Notes: a model not told the origin generated them from the sequence alone. A DNA stretch of 64,000 bases from Bradyrhizobium sp. 190 (GCF_023073415.1 NZ_JADPJL010000008.1:310001-374000); one strand, 5' to 3'. Positions 51,377 to 60,987 are shown, counted from the stretch's first letter. Translations and numbers: made by a program.

Positions 51377-51810
51377 GTCATTCCCTTGGCATTGTAATCG
51401 AGAGTCTGGTCGCGGTGCTGCTGATGCTCACGATAGGCTACTGCATGCTGCTCAATAAGCGGCTGAAGCGGCTGAAGGCGGACGAGCATTCGCTGAAAGC
51501 CACGATCGCGGAACTGATCACCGCGACCGAAATCGCCGAGCGGGCGATCGGCGGCCTCAAGCACACCGTGCGCGACGTCAATGAGAATCTCGGCAGCCAG
51601 CTTGCGGCGGCGACGCAGATGGCGGGGCATCTGAAGAACATGCTGGCCGAAGGCGACGGCGTCATTCGCCGGCTGTCCAAGATCGCGATCGCGGCGCGGC
51701 CCTCGCAGGACGCCGAACCCGCAGCGCCCAAGGTTTCCTCCGCCAAGGCGGTTGCTGCGGCGGCTGAAGCATTCTCCGAACGCCGAAGGGCCAGTGGCCT
51801 CGCCGCATGA
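51373..51810 (+). CDS. DUF6468 flagellar-operon protein
   Basis: The 145-residue protein has one N-terminal membrane span (about 6-27) and a helical cytosolic part with L-L-N-K-R-L-K-R-L-K-A-D and an Ala-rich end. It matches, from memory, DUF6468 proteins encoded beside fliM in alphaproteobacteria. Its role is not established. It overlaps fliM and the following gene by four bases each, so it is tightly coupled with the switch and the MotE-like protein. Confidence 0.8.
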   Translation: MSHSLGIVIESLVAVLLMLTIGYCMLLNKRLKRLKADEHSLKATIAELITATEIAERAIGGLKHTVRDVNENLGSQLAAATQMAGHLKNMLAEGDGVIRRLSKIAIAARPSQDAEPAAPKVSSAKAVAAAAEAFSERRRASGLAA

Positions 51811-52589
51811 AGTCGTTTCGCGATATCCGCGTCATTCCGGTCGTGCTGGTCGCGATCTTCGGCCTTGCTGTGCTGAAGGTTGCGGGCCTCGTGATCGATG
51901 GCGGATACGTGTTCGACTATCAGGTCAGCCAGCCGGCCAAGCGTTCGTGGGCGCAGGACAATCTGGGTTATCCGAACAGTGCCAGAGCCGATTCTGCCGA
52001 CATTACCGGTTCGGTCAAGAAGGAAGAGAAAAAGGAAGAGGCGCCGAAACCGGCCGCTCCCGCCACCGACGCGCCGAAGCCCGACGGCGTCGTGGTGTTT
52101 CCCGACCAGAACCCGCAATCGGTGTCGCCGTCGGAGCGCGCCATTCTGGAACGGCTGCAGGCGCGGCGTCAGGAACTGGAGCAGCGCGCGCGTGAAATCG
52201 AAATTCGCGAAAGCCTTTTGAAATCCGCCGAGAAACGCATCGAGGGCCGCGTCGAGGAAATGAAGGCCACCGAGGCAAAGATCTCGACCGCGACGGGGCA
52301 AAAGGCGGAGCAGGACGCCGCCCGCTTCAAGGGCATCATCACGATGTACGAGGGCATGAAGCCGAAGGACGCCGCCAAGGTGTTCGACCGGCTGGAAATG
52401 TCCGTACTCTACGAAATCGCCTCCCAGATCGCGCCGCGCAAGATGTCGGATATTCTCGGGCTGATGCAGCCGGAAGCGGCCGAACGGCTGACGGTCGAAC
52501 TGGCCCGCCGTGCCGGCACCGATAAATCCACGTCCACGGCCGAGCTGCCGAAGATCGAAGGCAAGATTCTGCAGCAAAGGCCCAACTGA
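51807..52589 (+). CDS. MotE-like flagellar chaperone
   Basis: This 260-residue protein has an N-terminal membrane anchor (about 10-28) and a Lys/Pro/Ala linker (70-105). A coiled coil (115-175: E-R-L-Q-A-R-R-Q-E-L-E-Q-R-A-R) follows, then a C-terminal MgtE-N-like domain (Y-E-G-M-K-P-K-D-A-A-K-V-F-D-R-L; I-L-G-L-M-Q-P-E-A-A). This architecture is that of MotE, the periplasmic chaperone of MotC in Sinorhizobium. It ends the fliL operon; a GC hairpin lies just after the stop. Confidence 0.8.
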   Translation: MKSFRDIRVIPVVLVAIFGLAVLKVAGLVIDGGYVFDYQVSQPAKRSWAQDNLGYPNSARADSADITGSVKKEEKKEEAPKPAAPATDAPKPDGVVVFPDQNPQSVSPSERAILERLQARRQELEQRAREIEIRESLLKSAEKRIEGRVEEMKATEAKISTATGQKAEQDAARFKGIITMYEGMKPKDAAKVFDRLEMSVLYEIASQIAPRKMSDILGLMQPEAAERLTVELARRAGTDKSTSTAELPKIEGKILQQRPN

Positions 52590-52590
52590 C

Positions 52591-52611
52591 GCGGGGCGCC
52601 AAGCGCCCCGC
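52591..52611 (+). terminator. GC hairpin after the fliL operon
   Basis: A 9-bp stem GCGGGGCGC / GCGCCCCGC with loop CAA begins two bases after the stop codon. There is no T run, so it may protect the mRNA end more than terminate transcription. Confidence 0.45.
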
Positions 52612-52637
52612 GGTAACAAGGCATTGGCGCCACCCGG

Positions 52638-53081
52638 TCAGAACCTGCGCGGCCCCGACGAAACGAACGAGCGATGGGCTACGGAGAGCGCCCCACGCTC
52701 GTTGGTTTCAAGCGCGATCTTCTGCGCCAGCATGACATCGCCCGCGACGAGGTCGCCATCCGGAACGAAGCACCATTTGCAGACGTGGTGGCCCGTGCCG
52801 TTGAGCTCCTCGATGTTCGTCTGCGTGCCGTGATGTATCCGATAACGCGTCCCGGTGTCGCTGCCGACGACGTCGAAATATCGGAAGCGCTCATAGCAGG
52901 CACGCTGCTTCGGCGAGAGCCAGCCCTTCAACAGGGTCAGCGCTCGTGCCTCGGTTTCGTAGCGGAACGATCTGCTGCAGGAACCAGATCGCGCCACCAC
53001 CAGCGAAAGCGCCGAAAGCAGCAGCGTGCCAAGCAAAGCCAGGACGAACGAGCATATCGCCAGGACGATCTGCTGGGTCAC
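52638..53081 (-). CDS. Hypothetical membrane-anchored protein
   Basis: The 147-residue protein has an N-terminal membrane segment (about 6-31) and a soluble part with K-Q-R-A-C-Y-E-R-F-R-Y-F-D-V and H-V-C-K-W-C-F-V-P-D-G-D-L-V. The C-x-x-C could bind metal. No family is known to me. The start is a GTG. It lies 6 bases after the gene at 53087 and probably shares its mRNA. Confidence 0.7.
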   Translation of the reverse strand: MTQQIVLAICSFVLALLGTLLLSALSLVVARSGSCSRSFRYETEARALTLLKGWLSPKQRACYERFRYFDVVGSDTGTRYRIHHGTQTNIEELNGTGHHVCKWCFVPDGDLVAGDVMLAQKIALETNERGALSVAHRSFVSSGPRRF

Positions 53082-53086
53082 TGCCG

Positions 53087-53308
53087 TCAGCCACCAACGA
53101 GACGCGGATAAAACAGCGTTTCCTCCGCCGTCGGATCGAAGGAGCGGATCACCCGTTGCTCGCCGGGCCCCGATCGTACCGCTGCCGTAAAGCCTGCGCC
53201 GGTCAATTCCCTGAAACGCCGCTCGGCCTTTTCGACCTCTGCGCGATCATGGATGTCGAATGTGTGGCGGGTGTCACCGGTACGATCCATCACGATCTGG
53301 GTTGCCAT
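53087..53308 (-). CDS. Small conserved-looking protein, 73 residues
   Basis: Started at the ATG at 53308 (ribosome site GGAG 8 bases ahead), the protein reads M-A-T-Q-I-V-M-D-R-T-G-D-T-R-H. It contains R-F-R-E-L-T-G-A-G-F-T-A-A and D-P-T-A-E-E-T-L-F-Y-P. From memory, similar small proteins are common in Bradyrhizobium; the function is unknown. It is soluble and may bind a partner or nucleic acid. Confidence 0.75.
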   Translation of the reverse strand: MATQIVMDRTGDTRHTFDIHDRAEVEKAERRFRELTGAGFTAAVRSGPGEQRVIRSFDPTAEETLFYPRLVGG

Positions 53309-53707
53309 TTCACGCACTCCGAATTGGCTGCCTGAGGCAGGTTTGGCGACCCGGGCGCATTGGTTGATTGACTGCCGGCCCCGCGTCCCGGGTCCATTAT
53401 TTCCCTAAGACGGGATGGCTGATGTTGGTTCCAACCGTCGTGAGATTATTGATGCAGATCAAGGCGCGGGGCGGCGCTGTGGCAATAGCCGCAGCCCGCG
53501 AGCTTGCGGCGTGCCGGATGATCAAGAAAAGGGACCGGATTCCGACCCATCCTGCGACGTGTAATGCTTGGTCCGGGCGCCAAGCCGTCCCTCCAACGAA
53601 ATCAATGAGTTGACGTTAACAAAACCTTAAGTCGGCCAATCCAAGATTCAAACCGGCAGGCGAGCGCGCTTCGCCGCAGAATTCATTGAGGCCGCGAGAT
53701 TTCCTGG
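53309..53707. other. Intergenic region upstream of the TPR gene
   Basis: No supported gene is seen. The right part is AT-rich and holds the perfect CtrA box at 53616-53630. Confidence 0.5.
53616..53630 (+). promoter_or_regulatory. Perfect CtrA box upstream of the TPR gene
   Basis: TTAA-CAAAACC-TTAA is a full match to TTAA-N7-TTAA, 78 bases before the ATG at 53708. It is the second perfect box of this window, and both lie between genes. Confidence 0.6.
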
Positions 53708-56700
53708 ATGGGGCAAAGGGCTGCCGCTGGAACTGGGTCGCAGGGCCGCGCTTTGGCGCGGGCGGCCCGGCTTTGCCTCGGCCGGCCGCTTGCTTTTGTC
53801 TTGCTGCTTGCCGGCCTCGCTATTTCGCAGCCCTGCCGGGCCGACGATCCGGTTCGGGGGGAGGCGACGTTTACGTCCGGCGGCGGTTTCGCCCGGCTGG
53901 TGTTGAAGCTGGCCGAGGACGTCGAGTCAGACGTTTCGACTGCGGGTTCGATCATCATCATCCACTTCAAGCGCCCGGTGGATATTCCCGTCGACAAATT
54001 GTCCGATGCCGTTCCCGATTATGTCGGCTCGGCGCGGCGCGATCCCGACGGTACGGCGATCCGGCTGTCGCTCTCGCGGCGGGCAACCGTCAACACCATG
54101 ACGGCGGGGGAGCGGATCTTCGTCGACTTCCTGCCCGATAGCTGGACCGGTCCGCCGCCCGCGCTTCCTGCGGCGGTCGTGCGCGAACTGGCGGAGCGGG
54201 CGCGGGCCGCCGAACGCGCGCTTCGGGCGCAGCTTGCGGTCAACGCCGCGAAGAAGAGGCCGCCGGTGCGTGTCCGCGCCTCGGTGCAGCCGACTTTCGT
54301 CCGTTTCGTGTTCGAGATGCCCGACGGCGTCAACGTGTCGTCGGTGCTGAACGATCAGAAGCTGACGCTGCAGTTCAACAGCGTGCTCAATTTCGACCTG
54401 GCGGATGCGAAGGTGGCGGCGCCACCGAACGTCGCCTCGATCAACCAGCGGGCCGACGTCGATTCTTCCGCAGTCGACATCGTGCTGATCGGCGAGGTCG
54501 ACGTGCATTCCTTCCGCGAGGAAAAGAACTATGTGATCGATGTCGCCTTCCAGCAGGCGGAAAAGCCCGCTTTGGCCGCGCCCCATGCCGAGGCCAAGCC
54601 GGCCATGCCGGCCAAACCGGGTCCAGCCGCGCGGATTTCGCGCGACAAGGCCCTGAAGGAATCTCAGCCGCCGCAGCAGCCGGCGGAGATTCCGGCTGTT
54701 ACCTCGGAGATGATTGCCGAACAGGCCCGGATCGAGATCAAGCCTGCCCAGATGACTGAAGCGCCGGCCGTGGCGGAGGCCGCAACGCCTGCCGTCGAAA
54801 AGGCGACACCGGTCAAGGACAATGCGGCTCCCGCGGCCGAGAAGATGGCAGCCGCACCGGAACAAGCATCGCCGCCGGCAGAAGCTGCGAAAGTGGGGCA
54901 GCCTGCCGAACAGGTCCAGGCTGCCGCTGCGGAAGCTCCGAAGGCTGTGGCGCCCAAGCAGGCTCCACCTCCCGCGGAGCCGCCGAAGGGGGCAGCAGCA
55001 TCCAATCCGCCGCCGGATAGCGGCGCCAAGGACAAGACCGCCACTGTCGAGGCGAGGCGTGACAGCGACGGCCTGCGCGTCACGTTCTCCTTTGCCGCGC
55101 CGACCGCGGCTGCGCTGTTCCGCCGCGCCGATACGGTGTGGCTGGTGTTCGACCAGGCCAAACCGATCGATGTCGAACCGATCCGCGCCAAGGGCGGCGC
55201 CATCATCGGCAATGTCAGCCGGCTGCCGCTGGAAAAGGGCCAGGCCATCCGTATCCGCCTCAACCGGCCGCAGATCCCTTCGCTCGAAAGCGAAGGCCGC
55301 GCCAACGGCGCCGAGTGGACGCTGACTTTCGCCGACCGCGGCCAGACGCCGCCGCTGCCGCTGATGGTGCTGAGGAACATTACCGATCCCGCGCTCGCCA
55401 ATGTCACCGTGCCGCTGGCCAATCCCGGAGCGATGCACCGGCTGGTCGATCCCGACGCCGGCGATACGCTGTTGGTCGTCACCGCGCCGCCGCCGACCCG
55501 CGGCCTCATCAAGCGGCAGGATTTCGTCGAATTATCGCTGCTGGAATCCGTGCACGGCGTGGTCGTGCATCCGAACTCCGACGATATCAACGCCGAGGTC
55601 GGCGCCGACAAGGTGATGCTTGGACGACCCGGCGGATTGACGCTGTCGTCGGCCGACGTCGCGGCCGAACGCGCCACCGCGGCGGTGAGGCCGCTGTTCG
55701 ACGCCAACGAATGGCGCAAGAACAGGGAAGAGAAATTTCTCACCCGGCTGGATGCGTTGATCAAGGCCGCGGCCGCCGCGGGGCCTGAGCAAAAGGCGCA
55801 ACCCCGCCTCGAGCTTGCCAATTTCTACATGTCGCGCGGGATGTATCAGGAAGCGCGGGGGGTGACCAACCTCATCATCTCCGACACTAACCCGGGGAAC
55901 GAAGATGCCGCCGTGCTGATGGTGCACGCGGTCGCCAGCATCCTGATCGGCCATCCCGAGCGGGCGCTGAAGGATCTTGCAAGTCCTGCGATCGGCAACG
56001 GCCACGATTCCCAATTGTGGAAAGGGTTCGCGTTCGCCCGTCAGGAAAAATGGGCGGACGCGCGCGAAAAGTTCAAGAACGCCGAATTCTCGATCGCCGC
56101 GCTGCCGCTGGAACTGCAGCGCATCATCACCGCGGATGCGATGCGGGCCTCGCTCGAGGTGAAGGATTATGCCGGGGCCTCGCGGCGGCGCAGCGAACTC
56201 GAGGTGATCGGCATTCCCAACGAGATGAAGCCCGGGATCGCGGTGCTGCGCGGGCGGCTCGCCGAGGCGCTGGGGCACGACAAGGACGCGCTCGACGCCT
56301 ACCGCTACGCGGCGCAGTCGAGCGACCGGCAGGCGTCGGCCGAGGCGGGGCTGCTGGAGGCCCTGCTGCGGCACAGGCGCGGCGAACTCGGCCAGGCCGA
56401 ATTGCTGCGCGAGCTGGAGATTTTGTCGGTCACCTGGCGTGGCGACGAGATCGAGTTGAAGGCGTTGAACAAGATGGCTCAGATCTACGCCGAGAACGCC
56501 CGCTACGCCGACTCGCTCGCCGCTGCCAAGACCGCGACGAAGCTGCAGCCCAATTCCGAATTGTCGCGGCAGGGCCAGGATGCGGCGTCCGCCTTGTTCG
56601 CGGAGCTCTATCTCGGCTCGAAGGGCGACGACATGAAGCCGGTCGATGCGCTCGCCATGTTCTATGAGTTTCGCGAATTGACGCCGATCGGCCGGCGCGG

Positions 56701-57493
56701 CGACGAGATGATCCGGCGCCTGGCGGATCGGCTGGCCACGGTCGACCTGCTCGACCAGGCCGCCGAACTGCTGCAGTACCAGGTCGACAAGCGGCTGGAG
56801 GGAGCCGCGCGCGCGCAGGTGGCGGCACGCCTTGCCATGGTTTACCTGACCAACCGCAAGCCGGACCGGGCGATCGCGGCGCTGCGCTTGACCCGGATCG
56901 CCGATCTCTCCGGCGAACTGCGGCAGCAGCGGCTGCTCCTCGAGTCGCGGGCCCAGAGCGACATCGGTCGGCATGACCTCGCGCTCGATATCATCTCCAA
57001 CATCACCGGCCGCGAAGCGATCCGGCTGCGCTCCGACATCTATTGGGCGTCGCGGCAGTGGCGGGAGGCTTCCGAACAGATCGAACTGTACTACGCCGAC
57101 CGCTGGCGGGATTTCAGGCCGCTGAACGCCGCCGAGAAGAGCGACGTGATCCGCGCCGTGGTCGGCTATGCGCTGGCCGGGGACGCGATCGGCCTGGCCC
57201 GTTTCCGCGAAAAATACGCGCCGCTGATGACCGGCGAGGCTGACCGGTTCGCGTTCGAGACCGCGAGCAAGCCGGCCGCCTCCAACAGCACCGAATTCGC
57301 CCTGATCGCCAAGATGGCCGCCAGCGTCGACACGCTCGACGGCTTCATCCGCGAAATGAAGATCCGCTTCCCGGATGCCACCGCCCGCGCGCCGCTATCG
57401 CCGGGTATGTCCGGGGCCGAGCCGGTCCACACCGGCTCCTTGCCCGCGATATCAGGTATCCGGCGGATCGAATTGAAGAAGCAGGCGAAGTAG
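53708..57493 (+). CDS. Large exported TPR protein with AMIN-like N-terminal domains
   Basis: This 1261-residue protein has a signal peptide (about 1-46, ending CRA-D). Two AMIN-like beta domains follow (about 50-150, 175-280), then an Ala/Pro/Glu-rich linker (280-440). A third AMIN-like domain lies near 445-550 and a helical TPR solenoid near 650-1180. AMIN domains anchor proteins to peptidoglycan or septal/polar sites. It follows the fliL operon, and a CtrA box precedes it, so a role in placing or anchoring the flagellum or pole is plausible but inferred. Confidence 0.72.
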   Translation: MGQRAAAGTGSQGRALARAARLCLGRPLAFVLLLAGLAISQPCRADDPVRGEATFTSGGGFARLVLKLAEDVESDVSTAGSIIIIHFKRPVDIPVDKLSDAVPDYVGSARRDPDGTAIRLSLSRRATVNTMTAGERIFVDFLPDSWTGPPPALPAAVVRELAERARAAERALRAQLAVNAAKKRPPVRVRASVQPTFVRFVFEMPDGVNVSSVLNDQKLTLQFNSVLNFDLADAKVAAPPNVASINQRADVDSSAVDIVLIGEVDVHSFREEKNYVIDVAFQQAEKPALAAPHAEAKPAMPAKPGPAARISRDKALKESQPPQQPAEIPAVTSEMIAEQARIEIKPAQMTEAPAVAEAATPAVEKATPVKDNAAPAAEKMAAAPEQASPPAEAAKVGQPAEQVQAAAAEAPKAVAPKQAPPPAEPPKGAAASNPPPDSGAKDKTATVEARRDSDGLRVTFSFAAPTAAALFRRADTVWLVFDQAKPIDVEPIRAKGGAIIGNVSRLPLEKGQAIRIRLNRPQIPSLESEGRANGAEWTLTFADRGQTPPLPLMVLRNITDPALANVTVPLANPGAMHRLVDPDAGDTLLVVTAPPPTRGLIKRQDFVELSLLESVHGVVVHPNSDDINAEVGADKVMLGRPGGLTLSSADVAAERATAAVRPLFDANEWRKNREEKFLTRLDALIKAAAAAGPEQKAQPRLELANFYMSRGMYQEARGVTNLIISDTNPGNEDAAVLMVHAVASILIGHPERALKDLASPAIGNGHDSQLWKGFAFARQEKWADAREKFKNAEFSIAALPLELQRIITADAMRASLEVKDYAGASRRRSELEVIGIPNEMKPGIAVLRGRLAEALGHDKDALDAYRYAAQSSDRQASAEAGLLEALLRHRRGELGQAELLRELEILSVTWRGDEIELKALNKMAQIYAENARYADSLAAAKTATKLQPNSELSRQGQDAASALFAELYLGSKGDDMKPVDALAMFYEFRELTPIGRRGDEMIRRLADRLATVDLLDQAAELLQYQVDKRLEGAARAQVAARLAMVYLTNRKPDRAIAALRLTRIADLSGELRQQRLLLESRAQSDIGRHDLALDIISNITGREAIRLRSDIYWASRQWREASEQIELYYADRWRDFRPLNAAEKSDVIRAVVGYALAGDAIGLARFREKYAPLMTGEADRFAFETASKPAASNSTEFALIAKMAASVDTLDGFIREMKIRFPDATARAPLSPGMSGAEPVHTGSLPAISGIRRIELKKQAK

Positions 57494-57610
57494 CGGATTC
57501 GGCCGCAGGTTCGGCCAATTTTTGACCAGTTGGCACATTAGGGAGGACGTCAGCGCCTCGTTGGCGCTCTCTGCAATCGTCTCTAGCTAGCCGTCCAAAC
57601 TGGCCGTCCG

Positions 57611-57994
57611 ATGCCGCTGACCCGGGACCGAATTATAGGACACGACAACGAACGCCTGGCGTTCAGGTTCACCATGCGAAATGCCGCCGATACGGTGGAG
57701 TGCCAGATCAGCGATGCCGCATTGGACGAACTCGGAGGCGTGAAGGGTACGGAGAGCATCGCAAGGCGGGCGCAATTTTTGGCGCTGCGGGATGCCGTCG
57801 AGGGCATCGCATCCGAAATTTTCGACAAGGGGCCATGCGTGAAAGGCCAGATCGTCAGGATATTCACCAAGCACGTTCAGAAACTACCGCCATCGCTGAC
57901 CGAACCGATCGCGACCGACTCGGAGCCGGATACGGGCAACACCGTTTCGCTGCGGGTCATTGCCGAAGCGAGGCCGGCAAGCGCGGCGCAATAA
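57611..57994 (+). CDS. DUF1488-like small protein
   Basis: The 127-residue protein has a beta-strand start (R-L-A-F-R-F-T-M) and C-Q-I-S-D-A-A-L-D-E-L-G-G. These resemble DUF1488, a family of small cytosolic proteins of unknown role. The C-terminus is variable. It stands alone between the TPR gene and a convergent gene. Confidence 0.6.
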   Translation: MPLTRDRIIGHDNERLAFRFTMRNAADTVECQISDAALDELGGVKGTESIARRAQFLALRDAVEGIASEIFDKGPCVKGQIVRIFTKHVQKLPPSLTEPIATDSEPDTGNTVSLRVIAEARPASAAQ

Positions 57995-58051
57995 CGCGCC
58001 GCGCTGCGGTCGCCTCGACAGCAGCCGTAAAACAGCGACCACGCATCCGTA

Positions 58052-58903
58052 TCACGGTCCCGGCGTCACCCACGCGGTCACAATCATTCCGTTCGCGTCC
58101 AGCGCAATTCGCCAATGCGACGCGCCGTTTTCGTGCTTGACGGTGTAGACATCTTCGCCTTGGGGGGCCACACCGAGAAACCTGATGGACTCGACGGCGC
58201 GCAGTTCGGCAAGGCCAGGCTGCAGGTTTGGCAATTGCTGACGGGTAGCCTCGGCGAGCGCCGCGCTCATTTCGTCGTAATTGGGCTGGCCGCTGATGAG
58301 CCCGTCAATTAGGCGGCGAAGGGCTGTCTCGGTCCCGGGGCTGGCGGACTGGCTTTTCACCTTCTCTTCCGTCCGGTTTGCAATCTGCCGCGCCGTTGCC
58401 GCGTCGATGCGTTGCATCGGATGACTCCCGCCACCCTGATGCAGGATCACGGATGTTGCCAGCCCGCGCTCGTCCCGGACGAAAGTGATCTGTGCGTCGA
58501 CGACGTCAGTGAAGAATTCGGTTGGGCTTTGCGCATAAAATGCGACGTGCCGTTGTCCGGTCAGATGGGTGAGCAAATGATCCGCCTCGCGCGTCACGGT
58601 AAAGACGGCGTTGTCGCCGAGCTGGTAGAAACCGGCATAGTTATCGAGAATTGCCGCATCCACGACGACCTTCTGCCGCGCGGCTTGGTCGGGAGGGCTG
58701 TTGTCGGCCGGCGGCGATGCTGCGGGTGAGCCGGTCTGCCCACTGCTGGACTGAATTCTTGCGGCGAGCGCGTTCCAGTCCCGACAGCCCAGAATTTTGG
58801 CAATCAGCTCCAGGGACTCGCTGTGGGTGAGGGAAACGGATTTGGCATTCAGCGCTTCACGTAGTGTTTGCGCCATAGCTTTTGCGTCGCGGAAATCGCG
58901 CAT
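58052..58903 (-). CDS. Glyoxalase-related N-domain plus DUF3471-like protein
   Basis: The 283-residue protein begins M-R-D-F-R-D-A-K-A-M-A-Q-T-L-R, with H-S-E-S-L-E-L-I-A-K-I-L-G and D-W-N-A-L-A-A. This is the short helical domain often found attached to glyoxalase-related proteins. A DUF3471-like beta domain (about 88-150: Y-A-G-F-Y-Q-L-G-D-N-A) follows, and a third C-terminal beta domain with H-W-R-I-A-L-D-A-N-G-M-I. No enzyme motif is visible. Convergent with the DUF1488-like gene. Confidence 0.68.
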   Translation of the reverse strand: MRDFRDAKAMAQTLREALNAKSVSLTHSESLELIAKILGCRDWNALAARIQSSSGQTGSPAASPPADNSPPDQAARQKVVVDAAILDNYAGFYQLGDNAVFTVTREADHLLTHLTGQRHVAFYAQSPTEFFTDVVDAQITFVRDERGLATSVILHQGGGSHPMQRIDAATARQIANRTEEKVKSQSASPGTETALRRLIDGLISGQPNYDEMSAALAEATRQQLPNLQPGLAELRAVESIRFLGVAPQGEDVYTVKHENGASHWRIALDANGMIVTAWVTPGP

Positions 58904-59212
58904 GGACGATCCTCTGCATCGACGAACGGAGATACGTCAGGGGCTTGCGTTGCTGACCCGTTCGCTCGGGGCATGAGGAAAGCCTTAAAAGTTCGGCTTG
59001 ATACATTCGCCATACCCCGGGAGGGGCGCAAGCAGCGGGTCGTATCCACCCGTCGAATATGTGTGCTTGCGATCCCGGATTTGTCAATCGTGACAGCGGG
59101 CGGAATGGGGCCATCGAGCGCGACGAGATGGCGCGTCGTTCCGTCACCCCTCGACAGATGCATGTCAAAGCGGCAACCTGCAGGCAAACAACCTTCCGGA
59201 GGACAGCGTACG

Positions 59213-59449
59213 ATGAGCAAGCCCGCCAAAACCGAAGCTGAACTCATCGAGATGGCGCGAGCCGAATTGAAGGTCCACGCCAATTGCCCCGACGGCATCG
59301 TCATCTCGGTGATCCCTGACGGTGACAGCTGGGAATTCCGCGCCGAGGCCGACGATGCCACGATCGCCAAACCCGGCTTTCCCGAATGCGTCGCCATGCT
59401 GGTCCAGATCGGTGACCACCTCTGCAAGCAGTATGATTTCAAGGGGTGA
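59213..59449 (+). CDS. Small hypothetical protein, 78 residues
   Basis: The protein begins M-S-K-P-A-K-T-E-A-E-L-I-E-M-A-R and contains C-P-D-G-I-V-I-S-V-I-P-D-G-D-S-W-E-F. It is soluble, with an alpha-beta pattern. The ribosome site GGAGGA lies 10 bases ahead of the ATG at 59213. Similar small proteins are, from memory, common in Bradyrhizobium. Function unknown. Confidence 0.75.
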   Translation: MSKPAKTEAELIEMARAELKVHANCPDGIVISVIPDGDSWEFRAEADDATIAKPGFPECVAMLVQIGDHLCKQYDFKG

Positions 59450-59494
59450 GCGGCGAGTGCGGGCGTCCGGTTCGGCTAACCGCCCAGAATTCCT

Positions 59495-60889
59495 TCACAC
59501 CGTAAAGATCCGCCCCGGGTTCAAAATGTTCTTCGGGTCGAGGGCGCGCTTGAGCGTGCGCATCGTTTCGATTTCCTCCTCTGTCCGGCTCATTTTCAGG
59601 TAGGGCCGTTTGAGGATGCCGATGCCGTGTTCGGCCGAGATCGAGCCGCCGAATTCGCCCGTGAGGTCGTAGACCAGCTTCTCGAACTCATCGTGCTTGT
59701 CAGGCGTATGTTCGTGATACACGCTGGGATGCAAATTGCCGTCGCCGACGTGTCCCATCACGATGGTGAAGGCGTGCGGATCGATCGCTTTGACTCGTGC
59801 ATCAAGCGTATCCGCATATTCTTCCATCCTGTCGATGGCGAGACTGACATCGAACCCCATCCTCGCGGCGTAAGGGAAGGTACGGCCGAGCTCGACGCTG
59901 GAATCGCGGATACGCCAGATCGTAGCGGCGGATGCATTCGAGGTCGAGAGCGTGGCGTCGAGGATCAGATTGTCGTCCATCGCGGTCTCGAGCAGTTTCT
60001 CGAGGTCGGCATGGATGCGCCCGGGGTCGCTGCCGGAAGCCTCCAGCAGAACGTAGAACGGGTGATGCGTCGGCAGCGGCCCCGCGACGCCCTTCACGCG
60101 CTCGACGACGAGGCGGTAGTAGGCATTCCACATCACTTCGAATGCAGTCAATTCGCCGCCGAGGCTTTCGCGCGCCATCCTCAGGAATGCCATGACCTGA
60201 CCGAACGAGGGCAGGGCGCACAGCGCCACCTGCCGCTCCGCCGGCGCGGGAAAAACGCGTAGCGCTGCGCGCGTCACCACGCCGAGGATGCCTTCGCTGC
60301 CGATGAAAAGCTGCTTTAAGTCGATGCCGGTGTTGTTCTTGATGTATTTGCGCAGGCCCTTCAGCACGGTGCCGTCGGCCGTGACGACTTCGAGGCCGAG
60401 GACCAGGTCACGCGTCATGCCGTAACGGATGACGCGGTTGCCGCCGGCATTGGTCGAGATGTTGCCGCCGATGGTGCAGCTGCCGCGCGCGCCGAGGTCG
60501 AGCGGAAACATCAGGCCGTCCTGCTCGACCCGCTCTTGGAGCTTTTGCAGCGGCGTGCCGGCCTGCGCGATGGCGACGCCGGCGGAGGCATCGACCTCTT
60601 CAACGCTGTTCATGCGCTCCATCGAGAGCACGATTTCGTTCGCATTCGGCAGCGCGCCGCGCACCAGCCCGGTCATGCCGCCCTGCGTCGTAACGGGGAC
60701 ACCTTCGCGATGACAGAGCCGCAGCAACACGGAGACATCCTCCGTCGTTCTCGGGCGGACGACCGCGCGCGGTTTCGGCACCGGATTGCCAGCGAGATCG
60801 TGATGATAGCGTGCGTCGATGTCGTTGCCTGATAGCACCGCGCCCTTGTCGAGCGCGTTGCGCAGTTCGTCAATGAAGCCCTCGGACAT
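59495..60889 (-). CDS. FAD-linked 2-hydroxyacid dehydrogenase (glycolate/D-lactate type)
   Basis: The 464-residue protein has a PCMH-type FAD domain (V-V-T-T-Q-G-G-type V-T-T-Q-G-G-M-T-G-L; G-T-P-L-Q-K-L; G-G-N-I-S-T-N-A-G-G) and the C-terminal GlcD/Dld domain. The C-terminal domain has G-H-V-G-D-G-N-L-H and S-A-E-H-G-I-G, which hold metal and substrate. It oxidises D-lactate, glycolate or D-2-hydroxyglutarate. ATG at 60889 starts M-S-E-G-F-I-D-E-L; a longer frame exists. Single-gene unit. Confidence 0.93.
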   Translation of the reverse strand: MSEGFIDELRNALDKGAVLSGNDIDARYHHDLAGNPVPKPRAVVRPRTTEDVSVLLRLCHREGVPVTTQGGMTGLVRGALPNANEIVLSMERMNSVEEVDASAGVAIAQAGTPLQKLQERVEQDGLMFPLDLGARGSCTIGGNISTNAGGNRVIRYGMTRDLVLGLEVVTADGTVLKGLRKYIKNNTGIDLKQLFIGSEGILGVVTRAALRVFPAPAERQVALCALPSFGQVMAFLRMARESLGGELTAFEVMWNAYYRLVVERVKGVAGPLPTHHPFYVLLEASGSDPGRIHADLEKLLETAMDDNLILDATLSTSNASAATIWRIRDSSVELGRTFPYAARMGFDVSLAIDRMEEYADTLDARVKAIDPHAFTIVMGHVGDGNLHPSVYHEHTPDKHDEFEKLVYDLTGEFGGSISAEHGIGILKRPYLKMSRTEEEIETMRTLKRALDPKNILNPGRIFTV

Positions 60890-60987
60890 GCCCCTGCCTC
60901 TTCTTGATGAGAAGTTTGGCCGAAGCTTTACATGCGGCATGGCCAGGAAGAAACCCGGACCGGCCCAATCGCGGCATTTTCCGAACT

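Noticed and set aside
53368..53613. Possible 81-residue gene before the TPR gene
   Set aside because: Composition is unconvincing, there is no ribosome site, and it runs up to the CtrA box of the next gene.
53927..55438. 503-codon minus-strand frame opposite the TPR gene
   Set aside because: Arg/His-rich composition typical of an antisense frame, and the plus strand has a signal peptide and clear domains.
57535..57560. TTGGCACATTAG before the DUF1488-like gene as a sigma-54 promoter
   Set aside because: The -24 GG is present, but no -12 GC element follows at the required spacing.
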